The notes under the pieces are model-generated. The model saw only the letters and a program-made list of their open reading frames with translations, ran no database searches and had not been told where the DNA came from. From the NCBI GenBank assembly GCA_038093515.1, contig JBBPSI010000189.1:1-46742 (forward strand): a stretch of 46,742 nucleotides of DNA, read 5' to 3'. The position numbers were made by a program, and so were the translations under genes. Numbering within the stretch: position 1 is the stretch's first letter; each line of letters starts with the position of its first letter. This document shows, one piece after another, positions 32,749 through 45,189 of this stretch. This stretch comes from Butyriboletus loyo. Its lineage: Eukaryota; Basidiomycota; Agaricomycetes; Boletales; Boletaceae.

Positions 32749-35700
32749 CCATCTGCTCAACCAAGCTTTCATTGCTGTAGCAAGCTGGATTGCACATGTG
32801 AGTGGCAGATCACTCATAAGGTGGAGGAGATGGGTTCTGATCTTGGCAAGGAACGTAAAAACTTGTCTATTACCTGCCACAGGCCCACAGCGACCAAGAT
32901 GGCGAGATTTATCTACACGTCCACCATCTCCTAAATAACTAGGCCACCGCCAAACAGTGGAGTTCCAGTAATACCTACGACAATCTTTTCATCCATCACC
33001 CTGACCGTGTCCTGCCACCATCACCCAAAAACGTGGCGTTGTCCTGGGCAACGCCGCGTGTTGTTTGTTAGCAAACTTGGGAGAACAACGCTGCTTGTCC
33101 TCTATTGAAGGCCTGCCTTACGGTATAGAGCTTTAAAAAACATTGGAGGACGGTCCGAGCACTTGGAAGGGTCGGGGTCGGAGTCGGACAGAAAGCGGTC
33201 TAATCCGATGGTCGTTCTCATTCAGGCTGGGACTCCGGGCTATCCATAACATTGCCTTCCCAACATCACCTTTCGGCATACATCCATTTTGGGTATTCTG
33301 TAACCATTCCTCCATCCAACGTCGGGGTGTTCGGGCTACACCTGATCAATCATAGAATCGCAAAGCATCAACCAATGGATGAATCCCTTCGATGATGAAT
33401 GATAATCGGTGTCCGTCGAGGTGCTGCCGGCCATCACTTCTGTATCGGTATTTTCTGATCTCCTCTCCGCTTCGCAGACCAAGTTGAGGTCGATATTATA
33501 TAACAGTACCTTGAGTTTCATTTGTTCCCTTTCGTGACGCCTCTTGACGGTCATTTACGCGTTCTGCCTCTGCATCGTGACAGCTGACGCGACCATTGTG
33601 CAGTATCCCGTAACGTGCACAAACAAGATCAGTATGGATTGGAAATGGCATTCATGAGTGAGTAAACGCTTCTGGCTATATTTGAGCTGAAATTTGAGTC
33701 TGAACAGATCGAGATCGCATGTGGTGCATTACAAGTTACAGCCTTCACCTGACCAGAGTGGCCTGTCCAAAATGCAACCTAGCAACCCACGCCATCTTTT
33801 GAACGTAATTTTGTGTGTTCGTTTCCTCCCTACATGTTTATTAAAACACAAAACTCATGTGTGCCCCCCTTCGTCTGCGACACATGGCACGGGGGTAGTG
33901 CACCAATTTTACATGCTGTGGCCAGTCCCTTCCAGACCTACATGAGCACGGTGATCACTTCAAAGAAGCACATGTTGTAGTGATTAACCCCAACAGCAAA
34001 CATGTCTACCCTAGTCCTCAGATGGCCTCCAATCCTGATCCGCCTGTCTCCTATTGTTCTGTGATGCCCTTTGCAAAGCCTGTCTTTGCGGATCGTATCT
34101 CCATCGAGACTCCGGATGACACGCACGGTCGCTGTACCTCTGTGGTACGCACGGCGTTGGTGATCGAATTTGACGTACTTTCTATGAGCCTCATGGCAGA
34201 TCAGCTTTGCATGACCCATCTTCGTTTACGGCAGGAATTAACGGAGCACTAAGGTCCAGGCCAACCATGATTATCGATCCTGTTGGCCCGCGTCTTGTTT
34301 GACTCCACGAATGGGAGGAAAGCGGCCTCGTGCACGTGTCGAGAAGGCGGGATGAGTCACATTCGGGAGTGGGGAATGGAAAATGGATTCGTGCTCAACG
34401 GAGTGATTGCGGTCTCTCCCGATTTGTGGGTAACTTGGTGACATTTTTCTGAGTAGTCATTAGCGATCTGTACCAAACTTCAAAGTACTTAGGTTAAATC
34501 GCTGATTGGCTCTTAACTAGCCCGTACTTTGACAGGTGACACATGGGTTTACTGTCGGAGCCTCTCGTACGGGATCATATCTAGAGAAAGGAATATGCAG
34601 TCTCGAACCCAGCTATGCTTGGGCGAGGTATGTACTAGGCTCGGGGTGACGCACGAGTCGTGTAGGTTTCGCTTATCGATCGGCTCGCTGTTCGACGCGA
34701 AGTTGGTTACTTTTCTGGAAAAGGGTCGAAATAAGGTGATACATACACTCACATACAGTGCCAGCGTTACCCCACACTTCGATTCTCGTGGTGTCGTCGA
34801 ATGAAAGCTGAAGCAGCGGTCGCGGCTCAGATCCGCAGCCGTGCATGATCTCAACTTTCCCCACGTCGGAGTCGGCTCACCGTATTTGATCTGAATTATA
34901 TATATTGGCCTGTACTGCAGTTGTTACTGGTTGTTGCGTAACCCTGCCCGTCTGCCGGCTGTACCAACGAGCTTGGCTTTGAGCGTCGTTACCCGATTGG
35001 ATGAGGGCCAAGTACAGTTGTGTTTCAGTCGTGTCTTGCAGTTTCAGACCTCGACGTCAACTACTTTGCTGGGCATTAACCGCAGTACCGTACAATAGCG
35101 GCCTCAACAATTGTAGTGTCTCACGGCGTTCTCCGAGGATCCCCTGAGTTATGAGTTACTATGCTGCAAATGCCACCTAGAAGGCGTTTGGACAGGGCAT
35201 GGCAGGAGCACGTGCCTTGTGGTACCATAGTGGGGGGTGCAATTATTGTCTGTTCCACAACGCATGTGCCTGATCACGACGATCTGCGATAGGACGGGAA
35301 GAATCGGAATGGGCTGGGTCAGCTGCAGGAGGTCTATTAACGGGACAACGTGTGTGGAGAGCAGGCACGAAAGAGTGCGGACATTACGTGAAGATAAAAT
35401 GGCGAGCTGGGGGAGAATGAAAAGGAAATATGAAAGTGGAATGTGCCCAGTCATTAGCCCAAGCCAGCAATTCACATGACAGACCGCATGGCTGGTTTGA
35501 CGAATTTGGGTAGAACAAGGCGAGCCCCTCCGAACCGGGTCGGCACGAAAACACGCCGCAAACGAATTGAAAAAAAAACAGATGTTTGCCGTTTGGAAAT
35601 CCTAAATTTCAAGAGAAACAATTTTATTTAATTGGTTTCCTAACGTCGGGCCGAGCTGTATAGCTGTTTTGGTACTTACACGGGAGTAATTTGTCAGTCG

Positions 35701-36036
35701 ACGCCAGCTGCTCGACGCTCACACTGAGGTCTCGTCATCAAGCCTCCTTCTCTCACCACAACGCACACGGCCTCCCGCCGTTGCCTCCCACCATTGCCAA
35801 CGACGACGACAACGCCATCTCACTGGCCCAGAGTCCCCGTCGTGCACGGATCACCCGTTCTCCTCGGTTGCATCATCAAGGAACCGTGATTGTTTCAACG
35901 ACCGGATTCCGCCCTTGCAATCCTTCTTGGGCTTCCACTTTTTAGTTCCTCTTCTTCCGCTTCGAAAGGATTGATTATATATCCCTCTCTCATTTATCGT
36001 GGTAATTCCTCCCAGTTCGCTCCTTTCTGGAAACCC
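32749..36036. other. 3.3-kb stretch without a supportable gene
   Basis: Only short frames are present. A perfect-stem hairpin GGCGTTG-TCCTGGG-CAACGCC lies at about 33032-33052. The last ~350 nt (35690-36036) are pyrimidine-rich and probably form the promoter and leader of the next gene. No RNA gene or mobile element was recognised. Confidence 0.45.
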
Positions 36037-38841
36037 ATGTTGGCCACCTTTCCCGTCCCCATCCTCTCTGTCACCACAGAGGCTGTCAGGGATCTCCAGG
36101 GTCAGGACGCGCTCTACAGTCTCTGGACAGGTAAACTGTTGTACTCCAATGCTTTCTGACCCTCCTTTCCTGACCTTTACCTTCTATCAGTCTTCACAAA
36201 GTGTAAAGAGTCTGTCCAAGACGGCCGTCGCCTAGAAAACATCTCTTGGCGGTTGTGGTATCGTGAACTTATTCAGGCACAAGTCTCTTACCGGTCGTCT
36301 ACCCCGGAGTTGGCCACACCTCACCCGAAAGACGAGCGATCCCGCTCCTCGTACTTCCCCGCCCTTACCAACGAGAAGGTGTCATCCGAACTTCAAGGTG
36401 AGCGCCTGTTCCCTAAAACTGCCTAGTGCAGCTCAATTCGGGCCATGTCTCACTCCCTGCTCTTTACCCTTCTTGTAGTCCTTTCGACCGGGCTGCCGTC
36501 GCCTTCTGATCAGGCATCGCCATCACCGTTGCCACCCCCAATGCCCACTATGGTTCCCCCGTCAACGCCGGAACGCCCACGAATATCTCCGCACTCCCCA
36601 GGGTCGACTGCTCCTCTCAGTTCTTCTACCCGCGGTAAATCGACGCCCTGCGCTGGGCGTCTGATTGTTGACATGCTACCGAACCAAATTGTTGTTCCCC
36701 AGCCCAAGTCAACCACCACGATGGTAGTATTGTCAACGCCTCCGCTCACAGTACAGTCACCTTGGTCTTGTGATCTTAACGTACCACTCGTCCAACTACC
36801 TACATGTGCGCAGGCACCATTTCCCCGCGTCGTTGTCGTCAATCCTACCCCGCATCCTACCCCACCGACGACACCAACATTACGTGATGATACACCAGGT
36901 GCTCCACAACCGCCATCCACATTCCTTTTGCCACCTTTGCCACCTCCCGCGCTCAGGCCGACAGTTCCCTCCGCGGAAGTACACACGCAACAGCAACTAC
37001 AACCACCTCTCTCACTGATTTCTAGGGAATCATCGTCATCCCATACCCCGGCCCGTAATGCCGATACCGGCTCGCTTGCCCGGCAGTCAGATCGTCGCTT
37101 CTTCCTTCATCAATCTCCTGAAGATGCCTCGCCTGAAAGGGGAGACGGCTCGACCGCGAGTGGAAAGTCACCATCCGACTTATTCGAAGCGAGCAGCGCT
37201 GCGTCAAGCCAGATGAAGAGTATCTTGACTGATGTGGATGTGGATGATGATAACAAGGAGGATCGGGAGGAAGAGGAGGACGAGGAAGAGGAGGATCGAC
37301 TATCGACTACTGCGGCGGCGGGGGCCGGGGCGAGACATCCTGCGCACAGTCATCAGAATAAGCCGAAAAGGGGAAAGGAAGTTGGGAAGCGCTCCCTAGT
37401 GAAGCAGTCACATTCGGCAAAACACGTTGCGCTATCGATGGTCAGGAAGCTATCGGCACAACAGCAACACCGTCCCCAACCGGAGCGTGCGGAGAAGAAG
37501 GGTGCCATGTTTAATATCGGCTCGGGGTCCTCGAATGGGTCGAGGTCAGCAAATGGTTCGACGGACAAGGGCCATGCCAGGTCTTCCCCTGTGGTTAATG
37601 GGTTTACACTCTCGGCTATTCAACCGTCAAAGCCATCTTCTCCTCAGGCGCATCCCCATGTGGTACCCAAAGGATTCGGCAATGGTCACATCGCTGCCTC
37701 CAACATTGCGCTGAATGGTAATGCCAATGCCAATGTGAAAGCGAACGCGGCGGGGAACGCTAACGGCAATGCTAATGCCAACGCCCAATCACGGAAGACG
37801 ATCGTTGTAGCCAGTACGACATCGGAAGAATACGAGACAACGGATGGTGAAGATTCTGAAGAGTGGGCCTCCGAGGAGATGGACGCGGAGGACAAAGCAC
37901 GCGAGGCAGAGGAAACTCGACTGCGTGAAGCCGCACTGGAAGTTCAACGTCAGCGCGAGCTCTTCGCCAAAGTTCCCAAGCGTTCGTACTCGAATCTCAA
38001 TCGCACGCAATCGGGTCTTTTGTCGCAGCTGATGAACCCTAACCCTGCGATCTTCCCGCCAAACCATCCGTATCGGATAAGTCGGTCGTCAGCTGATATT
38101 TCGCGCCAGTATCGGCAGCCGCTACAATATGCGCCCGTGCCACAAAGGAGTAGCAGCGCGTATGCTCCTCCGAAATTGTCCACGAGTAAGAGTGCGGCAG
38201 CGCTCCCGATGGCAGCGCAAATCACTGCTATCAGTAGTTCGAGACCGTCGTCCTCGTCTGCTACGAAGCGGCAGGAGAGCGAGAAAAACGGATACCGCCC
38301 CAAGGGTCCACCTAAGGAGCAGGAGATGGAGGATGACAGTGGCGACGATGCGGATGACAGAATTCAAATGTCGCAGAGCATTGCTCAACAAAAGTTGCAG
38401 GCACTAATGTCACGCCGAAGTTCGGAACAGGGCACTACGTCTCATCTTATCCGGCCTGCTGCCATGGAGGTGGGACCCAGCTTGTTGAGCTCGGCTACCA
38501 CACCTATTCCACTCGGACATCCGTATAATCTTCCTGCAGCTGCACTGCCCATGACACCAAGGACTACTCGTCGGCGGATGCTGAAGACGGAGCTGTCGGA
38601 GAGTATGCGCCGACAATTGCTCTGGGAACGTCAGGTTAGCAGCAACACCAATCCTGTTCTCGCCACGCGGAGAGTAAGCCAAGGGATAGGTGGTCTGCGA
38701 CCATTGACTTCGACTAGCAGCGAAGGTATCAAGGACACGGTGACGAGAGGTGCGGAGGCCCAGGATAAGGACGAACGAAGGCGTCGCGCCATGGCACGAA
38801 ACCGAAGTTGGGCCGACGACTACCACTATTCGGGGTGGTAA
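36037..38841 (+). CDS. DUF1752/DUF3295 fungal regulatory protein
   Basis: Three exons (36037-36130, 36191-36397, 36479-38841) give 887 aa. The junction of exons 1 and 2 encodes LYSLWTVFTKCK, and DGRRLENISWRLWYREL follows; this is the DUF1752 motif found at the N-terminus of fungal GATA-type and related regulators. The C-terminal third matches DUF3295: RTQSGLLSQLMNPNP near 610, HPYRISRSSADI, IPLGHPYNLPA and LKTELSESMRRQLLWERQV near 801. Between them are Pro/Ser-rich sequence, an acidic run (EEEEDEEEEDR) and an Asn/Ala repeat around 511-538. The biochemical role of the family is not established; nuclear regulation is likely. It ends the repeat-rich zone and looks intact. I chose ATG 36037 because it alone joins in frame to the DUF1752 exon. 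Confidence 0.85.
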
Positions 38842-40446
38842 TTCTTCGTTTTCATTTCCCTCTGGACCATCACATTGGATCATCTAATTATCTGGTCATC
38901 TTGCACTCTTCTGTGGTTGTGTCACCTCGTTTTCGATTGTCATTCATCGTGCGGAACATGCTCGTCTCTTGCTTGTTGGTCTCATGCCTCATTGTTTTAC
39001 ATTGACGTCTGCTGTTGCTGTTTCATTACTCTAGCATGCGCGTGTGTGACAGCGCGTCTGGGATTCGGTTTGGTGAGTTGGTTTGATCCCTCTCTCCATC
39101 ATACCTTTTGGTTGCACCGTGTTCGTCTCCGTATTACCGTTTCACTCTTATCCACCTCGCATCCAGTCACATGTTTTTAGTAATCCACATATTACCACTG
39201 TCCATTTACGATGTAACAATAGTCAACCCGCGGTAGTATATAGTCTTCTTACTTGGTACCTTGGTACATGGTTTCTTCCTTTTCTTTTCATTCCGTGGAG
39301 GGTCTCACTTTTTGTCGAAGTTGGTGGCTCTTCTGATTTGAATGCTGTTTGCTATATGGTATCCTACGCCTCACTGTTATAGGTCCCTTTGTGCCTCTCG
39401 ACCGTGCGCTGGCTACCGTACGCTTTTAGGGGGGAGGCGGCTGTTTTAATTATGCTGTTATGGTCGTGCATGAATTAATGTACGTGCTAAAGATACTGCC
39501 GCGGAGCAGAGCCTGTGCAGTCTAACCACGGGTGCGATGGTGTGCTGTCATTTCAAAATCGGAGGCTTGTTTGACGTGAACGCCTCGAAGCCCCAGGCTG
39601 CTAGATCAGGATCGATTAGGGCAATGCTAGTGTTTTTGTAACGCTGGACGAATGCCCTAACCTCTTGATAGGTCGATAAGCCGGATAACGGGCACATGAG
39701 GCGCATGTGGATCAAATCGTGGATGCTCAATGAACCGTTCTGGATCCAGGGCTATTAAGACCTGCGCTTGGAAAATTTAACTGAGTCTTGGTTCACAAGC
39801 TCGCAAGAGAGGCTACGAAATTCATACACACTGAACACGTCGACGATAGCGTCGTTGGCAGGCTCGGAGTCGTGGCTAGCTTGTTAAAACTTGCGCAGAA
39901 ACTTGCAAAGACCACTTGAGTTTGTCGAGCAACCGGGGCAGAAATGAAACAAAGGCAACAATCTTGGCAAGGTTCTATATATAAGCCACAACACAGGGAG
40001 TTCAAAGAGGCATTGCACAGAAGATTTGATAGCTTCTAGTAGGCAACCGGTGAGATGCATATCTTGAGTTAATGGAGGTGATTGAAGCAATGCGGAGGGA
40101 TCAGGCTGCTTGCTTACTGGGCTACAGCAGCAAAGGGGAGATTTCTACGGTCATCCATGGACTGATTAGATAGGAAATGTATTATTGATTGCTCAAGTGC
40201 TCACTATCTCTAAATTCTACTGGCCGAAGTGATAGAAACCATTCCCAAGTTAATTATTTAATTTAATCAATATTTCGGTTGACCCTGGTTCTATTCACAC
40301 AAAGTTTTCGGATTGGCTGAGACTAGGGCTGTGTATGATTTCACTGCCCGACAACAACGAAGCTCCCACTCGTCTGCGTCTTGCTCGCAGTGGTCACAAA
40401 AGCCTATCGAGACAGTGCATACACACGATTCCGCTCACGGCAATTA
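38842..40446. other. Intergenic stretch
   Basis: A T-rich 3' region follows the DUF3295 gene (to about 39400). A 60-codon frame on the minus strand (39730-39548) has no recognisable match and is not called. The 40270-40446 part, ending CAATTAATGTC, is the likely promoter and leader of the Zn2Cys6 factor. Confidence 0.45.
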
Positions 40447-43400
40447 ATGTCTTCCGCCGAGGAGGACTATAATGACGTAGAAGACTCGCCTACCGTCGTC
40501 CCGGATAGCAAGAAGCGGCGGGTCCAACGGGCATGTGACACGTGTCGCCGCAAGAAAAGTCAGTATTGGTTTCCTCCCTTGGCCTTCGGTACGAATGAAG
40601 GATCGCTCATAATCTCTTTGAATTGCCGTACCTTGAATAGTTCGATGTAAGCACGCATTGAACTCTCGGGCACTTTTTCCCCGTGAAAGTCTGATAAGCG
40701 ATACATCAAGGCGATGGAAGTCAGATGCCGGGAAGTCGATGTTCTAATTGCATAGCCTATAACTTTGAATGTACGTATGTCGAGGCTGCGAAGGTGTGTC
40801 CCTGTTCTACTCCATTTCCTTGGCTGACCCTACCTCTCCATAGAAACGCGGTCCTCCGAAAGGGTGTGTTTCTCTACCAGGCTTCGAGCACTCGCTAATC
40901 CGTGTTGCAACAAACATAGATATGTGGAGAGTTTGGAGAATCGCCTAGAGAAAATGGAAAGGCTTCTCCAGAAGGTAGGCTGCCTTCGAGATGGTTTGGG
41001 ATCGTACCATGTATGAACGTCTTTTTATGCCTGGAAAGGTCTGTCCAGATGCCGATTTCTCACGGGAGCTAGGTGGCTGCCGGATCGATCGGGAGTCCTG
41101 GCAGAAAGGCAACGCGAATGCTTCCGCTTCTGGACATACCATGAACACCACAACCTCCCCTTATGGCACGAACACCCCTATTGAGGACCTAATACCGAGT
41201 GACGATGAGGATATCATCACACTACGCCTCTCCGAGAGTCTCAAATCGATGAGCTTGGCGCCTCGTCGGCACGCACGCTTCTTCGGGAAGTCCAGTGGTG
41301 TGATGCTGATACAAAAGGCAATAGATCTGAAGAAGGAAGTCACTGGATTTGAAGAGACTCCAGAGCATTTTATACGCCCACTCGAGGATGATTCTTATCC
41401 GGTAAGCTTAAATGATCCTCAGCACAATGCATACATCTTGATCCCTCCTTGAAGTGGGAACTTGCAGCCCGAAATATCGAGGAGCCCAAGTACACGTTCC
41501 CTGATGAAGACCTGGGAATGGAGCTGGTACACATATATTTCGACCGCACAAACCCCTTAGCACCTCTCTTGCACCGCCCCAGCTTTGAGCGCAAGATAAT
41601 GCAGGGTGTACATCTGCGTAACTCATCTATTGGTGCAGTCTATCTTCTAGTTTGTGCAGTTGCTGCGCGTTTTTCGGACGATCATCGCGTTTTTCTGGAT
41701 AGCGTTGAGAGCGGGATACTAGGACACTCGGCGGGATGGAAATTCTTCGAGCAAGTGCAGATGGTGAGAAGGACTTTACTCGGACCTCCCTGTTTGGAGG
41801 ATTTGCAGATCTATTGTGTAAGTGTTGTTGTTTCTTGCTGGCTTCGTTGGGCTTCACAGTTACAGTTGTCTGTTCTGTTCTTGCAAGGGACATCGGCCCC
41901 ACAAGCGTGCTGGACAATGGTTGGGATAGGTATTCGGCTAGCGCAGGATGTTGGTGCTCATCGGCGCAAATCGTACAACGAAAAAATCACCGTGGAAGGT
42001 GAACTGTGGAAAAGGGCGTTTTGGTAAGCCTGCCACTTCTTCCTAAGGCATTATCTTAGGATCTTGTAGGGTGCTTGTTTTCTTTGATCGTCAGATGAGC
42101 TCGTCTTTGGGTCGGCCATGCGCTATCCAAGACGAAGAGTAGGTTGGTCTCGCCTTTTCTAGTGCTTTGAATAACGATTTGTAGTTTTGACCTCGACTAC
42201 CCTGTCGACTGCGATGACGAGTACTGGGAGCATCCTGATCCACAACAAGTATTCAAGCAGCCGCCTGAAAAGCCCTCTACAATGTCCTTCTTTATCAGCT
42301 TCCTCAAACTTATCAACATACTTTCATTTGCTCATAGAACGATTGTAAGCTTTCCATGGTATGGTTTTTGTTTTTCATATGCCGATAATGTAGCGTAGTA
42401 TTCGATCAACAAGTCGAAAATCCTTTTGGGATTCGTCGGCCAGCAGTGGGAACAACATATTGTAGCGGAACTCGATTCTTCTCTGAACAAATGGATCGAC
42501 GAAGTACCTGATCACCGTGAGCGATGACATGCTACTCACTCCTCATTGTCTAATATTACACACAGTACGCTGGGACCCTACTCGGGACGCGCACTCAACC
42601 TTTTTCCTGCAGTCGAGTTCGCTGTACGCAAACTACTACTTCGTTCAAATATTCATCCACCGGCCATTCATACCCTCTCCACGCAAACCTTCTCCTCTTT
42701 CCTTCCCCTCCCTTGCCATCTGCACCAATGCTGCTCGTTCGTGCAGCCATATCATTGATATATACAGGAAACGTTCAGGTGGAATTGTACCATTTCTACA
42801 AGTATGATGGAAATTTATGTCCTTGTGAGGCTACTGAATTTGTCCGGCAGATGCACGCTTTCACTGCTGGGATCGTGCTTTTGCTGAATATTTGGGGAGG
42901 GAAGCGGTCTGGGCTTTCAACGGATCCATCGAAGGAGATGGCTGACGTGCACAAGTGCATGGGGCTTTTAAAATCTTGTGAGGGCCGGTATGTGTTTCGT
43001 TCAAGGATGCCTTTACCAGTCGTGGGTGTAGTCGTTTACTGACATTCTCACAGGTGGCATTCCGCAGGAAGGCTTTGGTGCGTAATTAGGTAGGGGATTG
43101 ATTAGTACGACACTTATCCAATTCGACCTTTTCAGGGACATTCTTTACGAACTCGCTTCTGTGGGAGATCTCCCTCTTCCTCAACCTAGCCCTCAAGGAG
43201 GGACGAAACGTGAGAGGGATCCCGACAGTCCGACGTTTGGTTCGCGCCCTGCGTCAATGCCGAAGGAAAGCCCCAGAACCGTCGCTGGAACACGTCGGAT
43301 CTCGCGCGAGGTCCACTTTCACTCCCAGTCACAGCAGCAGCCTTGCCGCCAGCAGCCCCCACCGTCGCAATCCTCACAATCGTACGATCTACCAGTCTAT

Positions 43401-43983
43401 AGCAACGATCTTGGGCGAATACCCCTGCACGGTCAGGTGACTTTCCAAGCGACTGGATCTACAGCGTCGACGTCTTCTGGGTCCATGCATTCACCGAACA
43501 TGTGGTTTTCGTCCTTGTCCAGCGGGACACCGCAACCTACTAACCCACCGCCTGCGCCGATAACTGGCCACAACTTTGTACACGGGGGCGCATACTCAAC
43601 CGACGACCTGTTTTTGGATCAGATATCGAGTTCGTTTGGGAGTTTCCATGCGCAGCACACGCACAACTCGGTCTGCCATGATAATGAAAGTCAATCGACC
43701 GCGAACAATTTACAGGCGTACATGGACGCTACTGTTGCCGGCGGCATGCAACCATCGATGATGCAGACAAATTCGATGTTGGACGTGGACCCGGACACAA
43801 TTGCGATGTGGTCGTCTGCGCCGACTAGCTTTGGGTGCGTGTCCTTTTACTTCTAAGATTTATTGTAAAGTTGATCGAGGGGACGGTTTGGTTAGAGTAA
43901 GTGACTGGGGGGCGTACCTTTCAAACGTCTCCGGGATGGTCAACCAGGATGGAACGACGGGGTCGGGGTCTCACAGCCTGTAG
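40447..43983 (+). CDS. Zn2Cys6 fungal-specific transcription factor, 16 exons, with a 6-nt micro-exon
   Basis: A continuous model has exons 40447-40558, 40641-40646, 40711-40793, 40844-40863, 40920-40974, 41039-41401, 41455-41817, 41860-42023, 42070-42138, 42185-42344, 42399-42516, 42566-42801, 42851-42987, 43054-43077, 43136-43834 and 43902-43983. This gives 896 aa with every intron GT-AG. The Zn cluster has Cys 30, 33, 40, 50, 53 and 60 (CX2CX6CX9CX2CX6C), followed by KRGPPKG and a short coiled coil (YVESLENRLEKMERLLQK), the usual linker and dimerisation helix. A fungal-specific regulatory domain follows (LAPLLHRPSFER, WTMVGIGIRLAQDVGAHR, LWKRAFW, DRQMSSSLGRPCAI). The C-terminus is Ser/Gln/Pro-rich, probably activating. 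It binds DNA as a dimer in the nucleus; targets cannot be told from sequence. All key residues are present and it appears functional. Confidence 0.92.
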
Positions 43984-45189
43984 CAAGGACAGCAAGGGCC
44001 ATGAGGACTCACGACTGGACTTTCAAGTTTCAGTGCTCAGTCGTCGACGCCCCAGACTTGTTCACCGCGTCAATACTCAAGGTCAAGAAAGGGCCTGCAT
44101 GATCGAGATGATGTAGCAGAGGGTTCGGTTCTCGAAGAGTGTACGTTACCAGCGGTTTTTTTTCAACTGTGTGAACGATAGAAACGTGAAGTAGATCTAT
44201 CTGTACGTGCTTTCCTGCCTCGATCTGCCCGTGCGCTGTGTAAACGTTGTTAGCACAATGGATACGTCCATGTTGATACACTCAGGAGGACGAGGACATT
44301 ACTTCACGCGAGGGGTTTACTAGTCGATATCTTGACGTTAATCCTTGTGTCCTTGCGATTCAGAAGTCGATTGCAAAGCACTATGAAACTGTCTGCATCC
44401 ATACGTCGTCGGCGGAGACTTCCGAACGGCGCTCCATTGGAGCTCACCAACGCCGGGTTCGGCCGAGACAAATGCAAATCGTGGAACTGGGTTCACTTGA
44501 AGTTGATTCACCTACCATTGTGCCTTGAGTGTGGGGGGCTCAGGCTATTATGATAGAACTGTACATTCAATATCGACACCTGAAGAACACGTGTCATCGG
44601 AGATATCACAACAGTGGTCACGTGAAGTGGTTTTGGTGTTGTTACATCTTCGGGAAGCATGGTGGAAACGGTTTGGCACGTCCCTTGTGCGTCTGTTGTG
44701 AGCCGTCTAGGTGGACGGCAACACTAACGGACGAAACCGAACGTGAACCAAGTAGTGTATTGAGAGAGAGAGAGCGAGAGAGCGAGAGAACAGGTATCGT
44801 ATCGTATCTGTGGTCTGGTATATAGTATGGCAACAGGCTGCCAATGCCAGTCTGGCGTCGTGGCATCCAAAGGAGCATACATGGAGCAGATAAGAATGTA
44901 AGTAAGCGGGCTTACATCTGTCTCCCAATGCTCATCACACGTACGTGGTGACTACTACTGGCCACCCGGAATACCAAAACTTGTTGCATCATTCATTGTA
45001 GATCAGCTTACAGTCTTTCTCAACGTACATGTCACTATTAGTACATCAAGCACTCGCTCCAATATTTCAAGCAGCCTGGAACGTGAGATTCCAAGTCTGA
45101 CTCACGCCCTTGGAGTTGTTTGTTGCGTACACCTGTGTCGATTGGTCTTAGTGGATGAACAATTGCATGTTATCGTCCTGCCACTCATA
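43984..45189. other. Intergenic stretch with GA-rich simple repeat
   Basis: No gene is supportable. A GAGAGAGAGAGCGAGAGAG simple repeat lies at about 44762-44790, next to GTATCGTATCGTATC. Confidence 0.45.

Noticed and set aside
34530..34870. Possible structured RNA or tRNA
   Set aside because: No tRNA A and B boxes, cloverleaf or 5S-type control elements could be recognised.
36445..36478. ATG 36445 as the start of the DUF3295 protein with a signal-like N-terminus
   Set aside because: This ATG lies in the intron that links the DUF1752 exons to the main exon in frame; the apparent hydrophobic leader is intron sequence.
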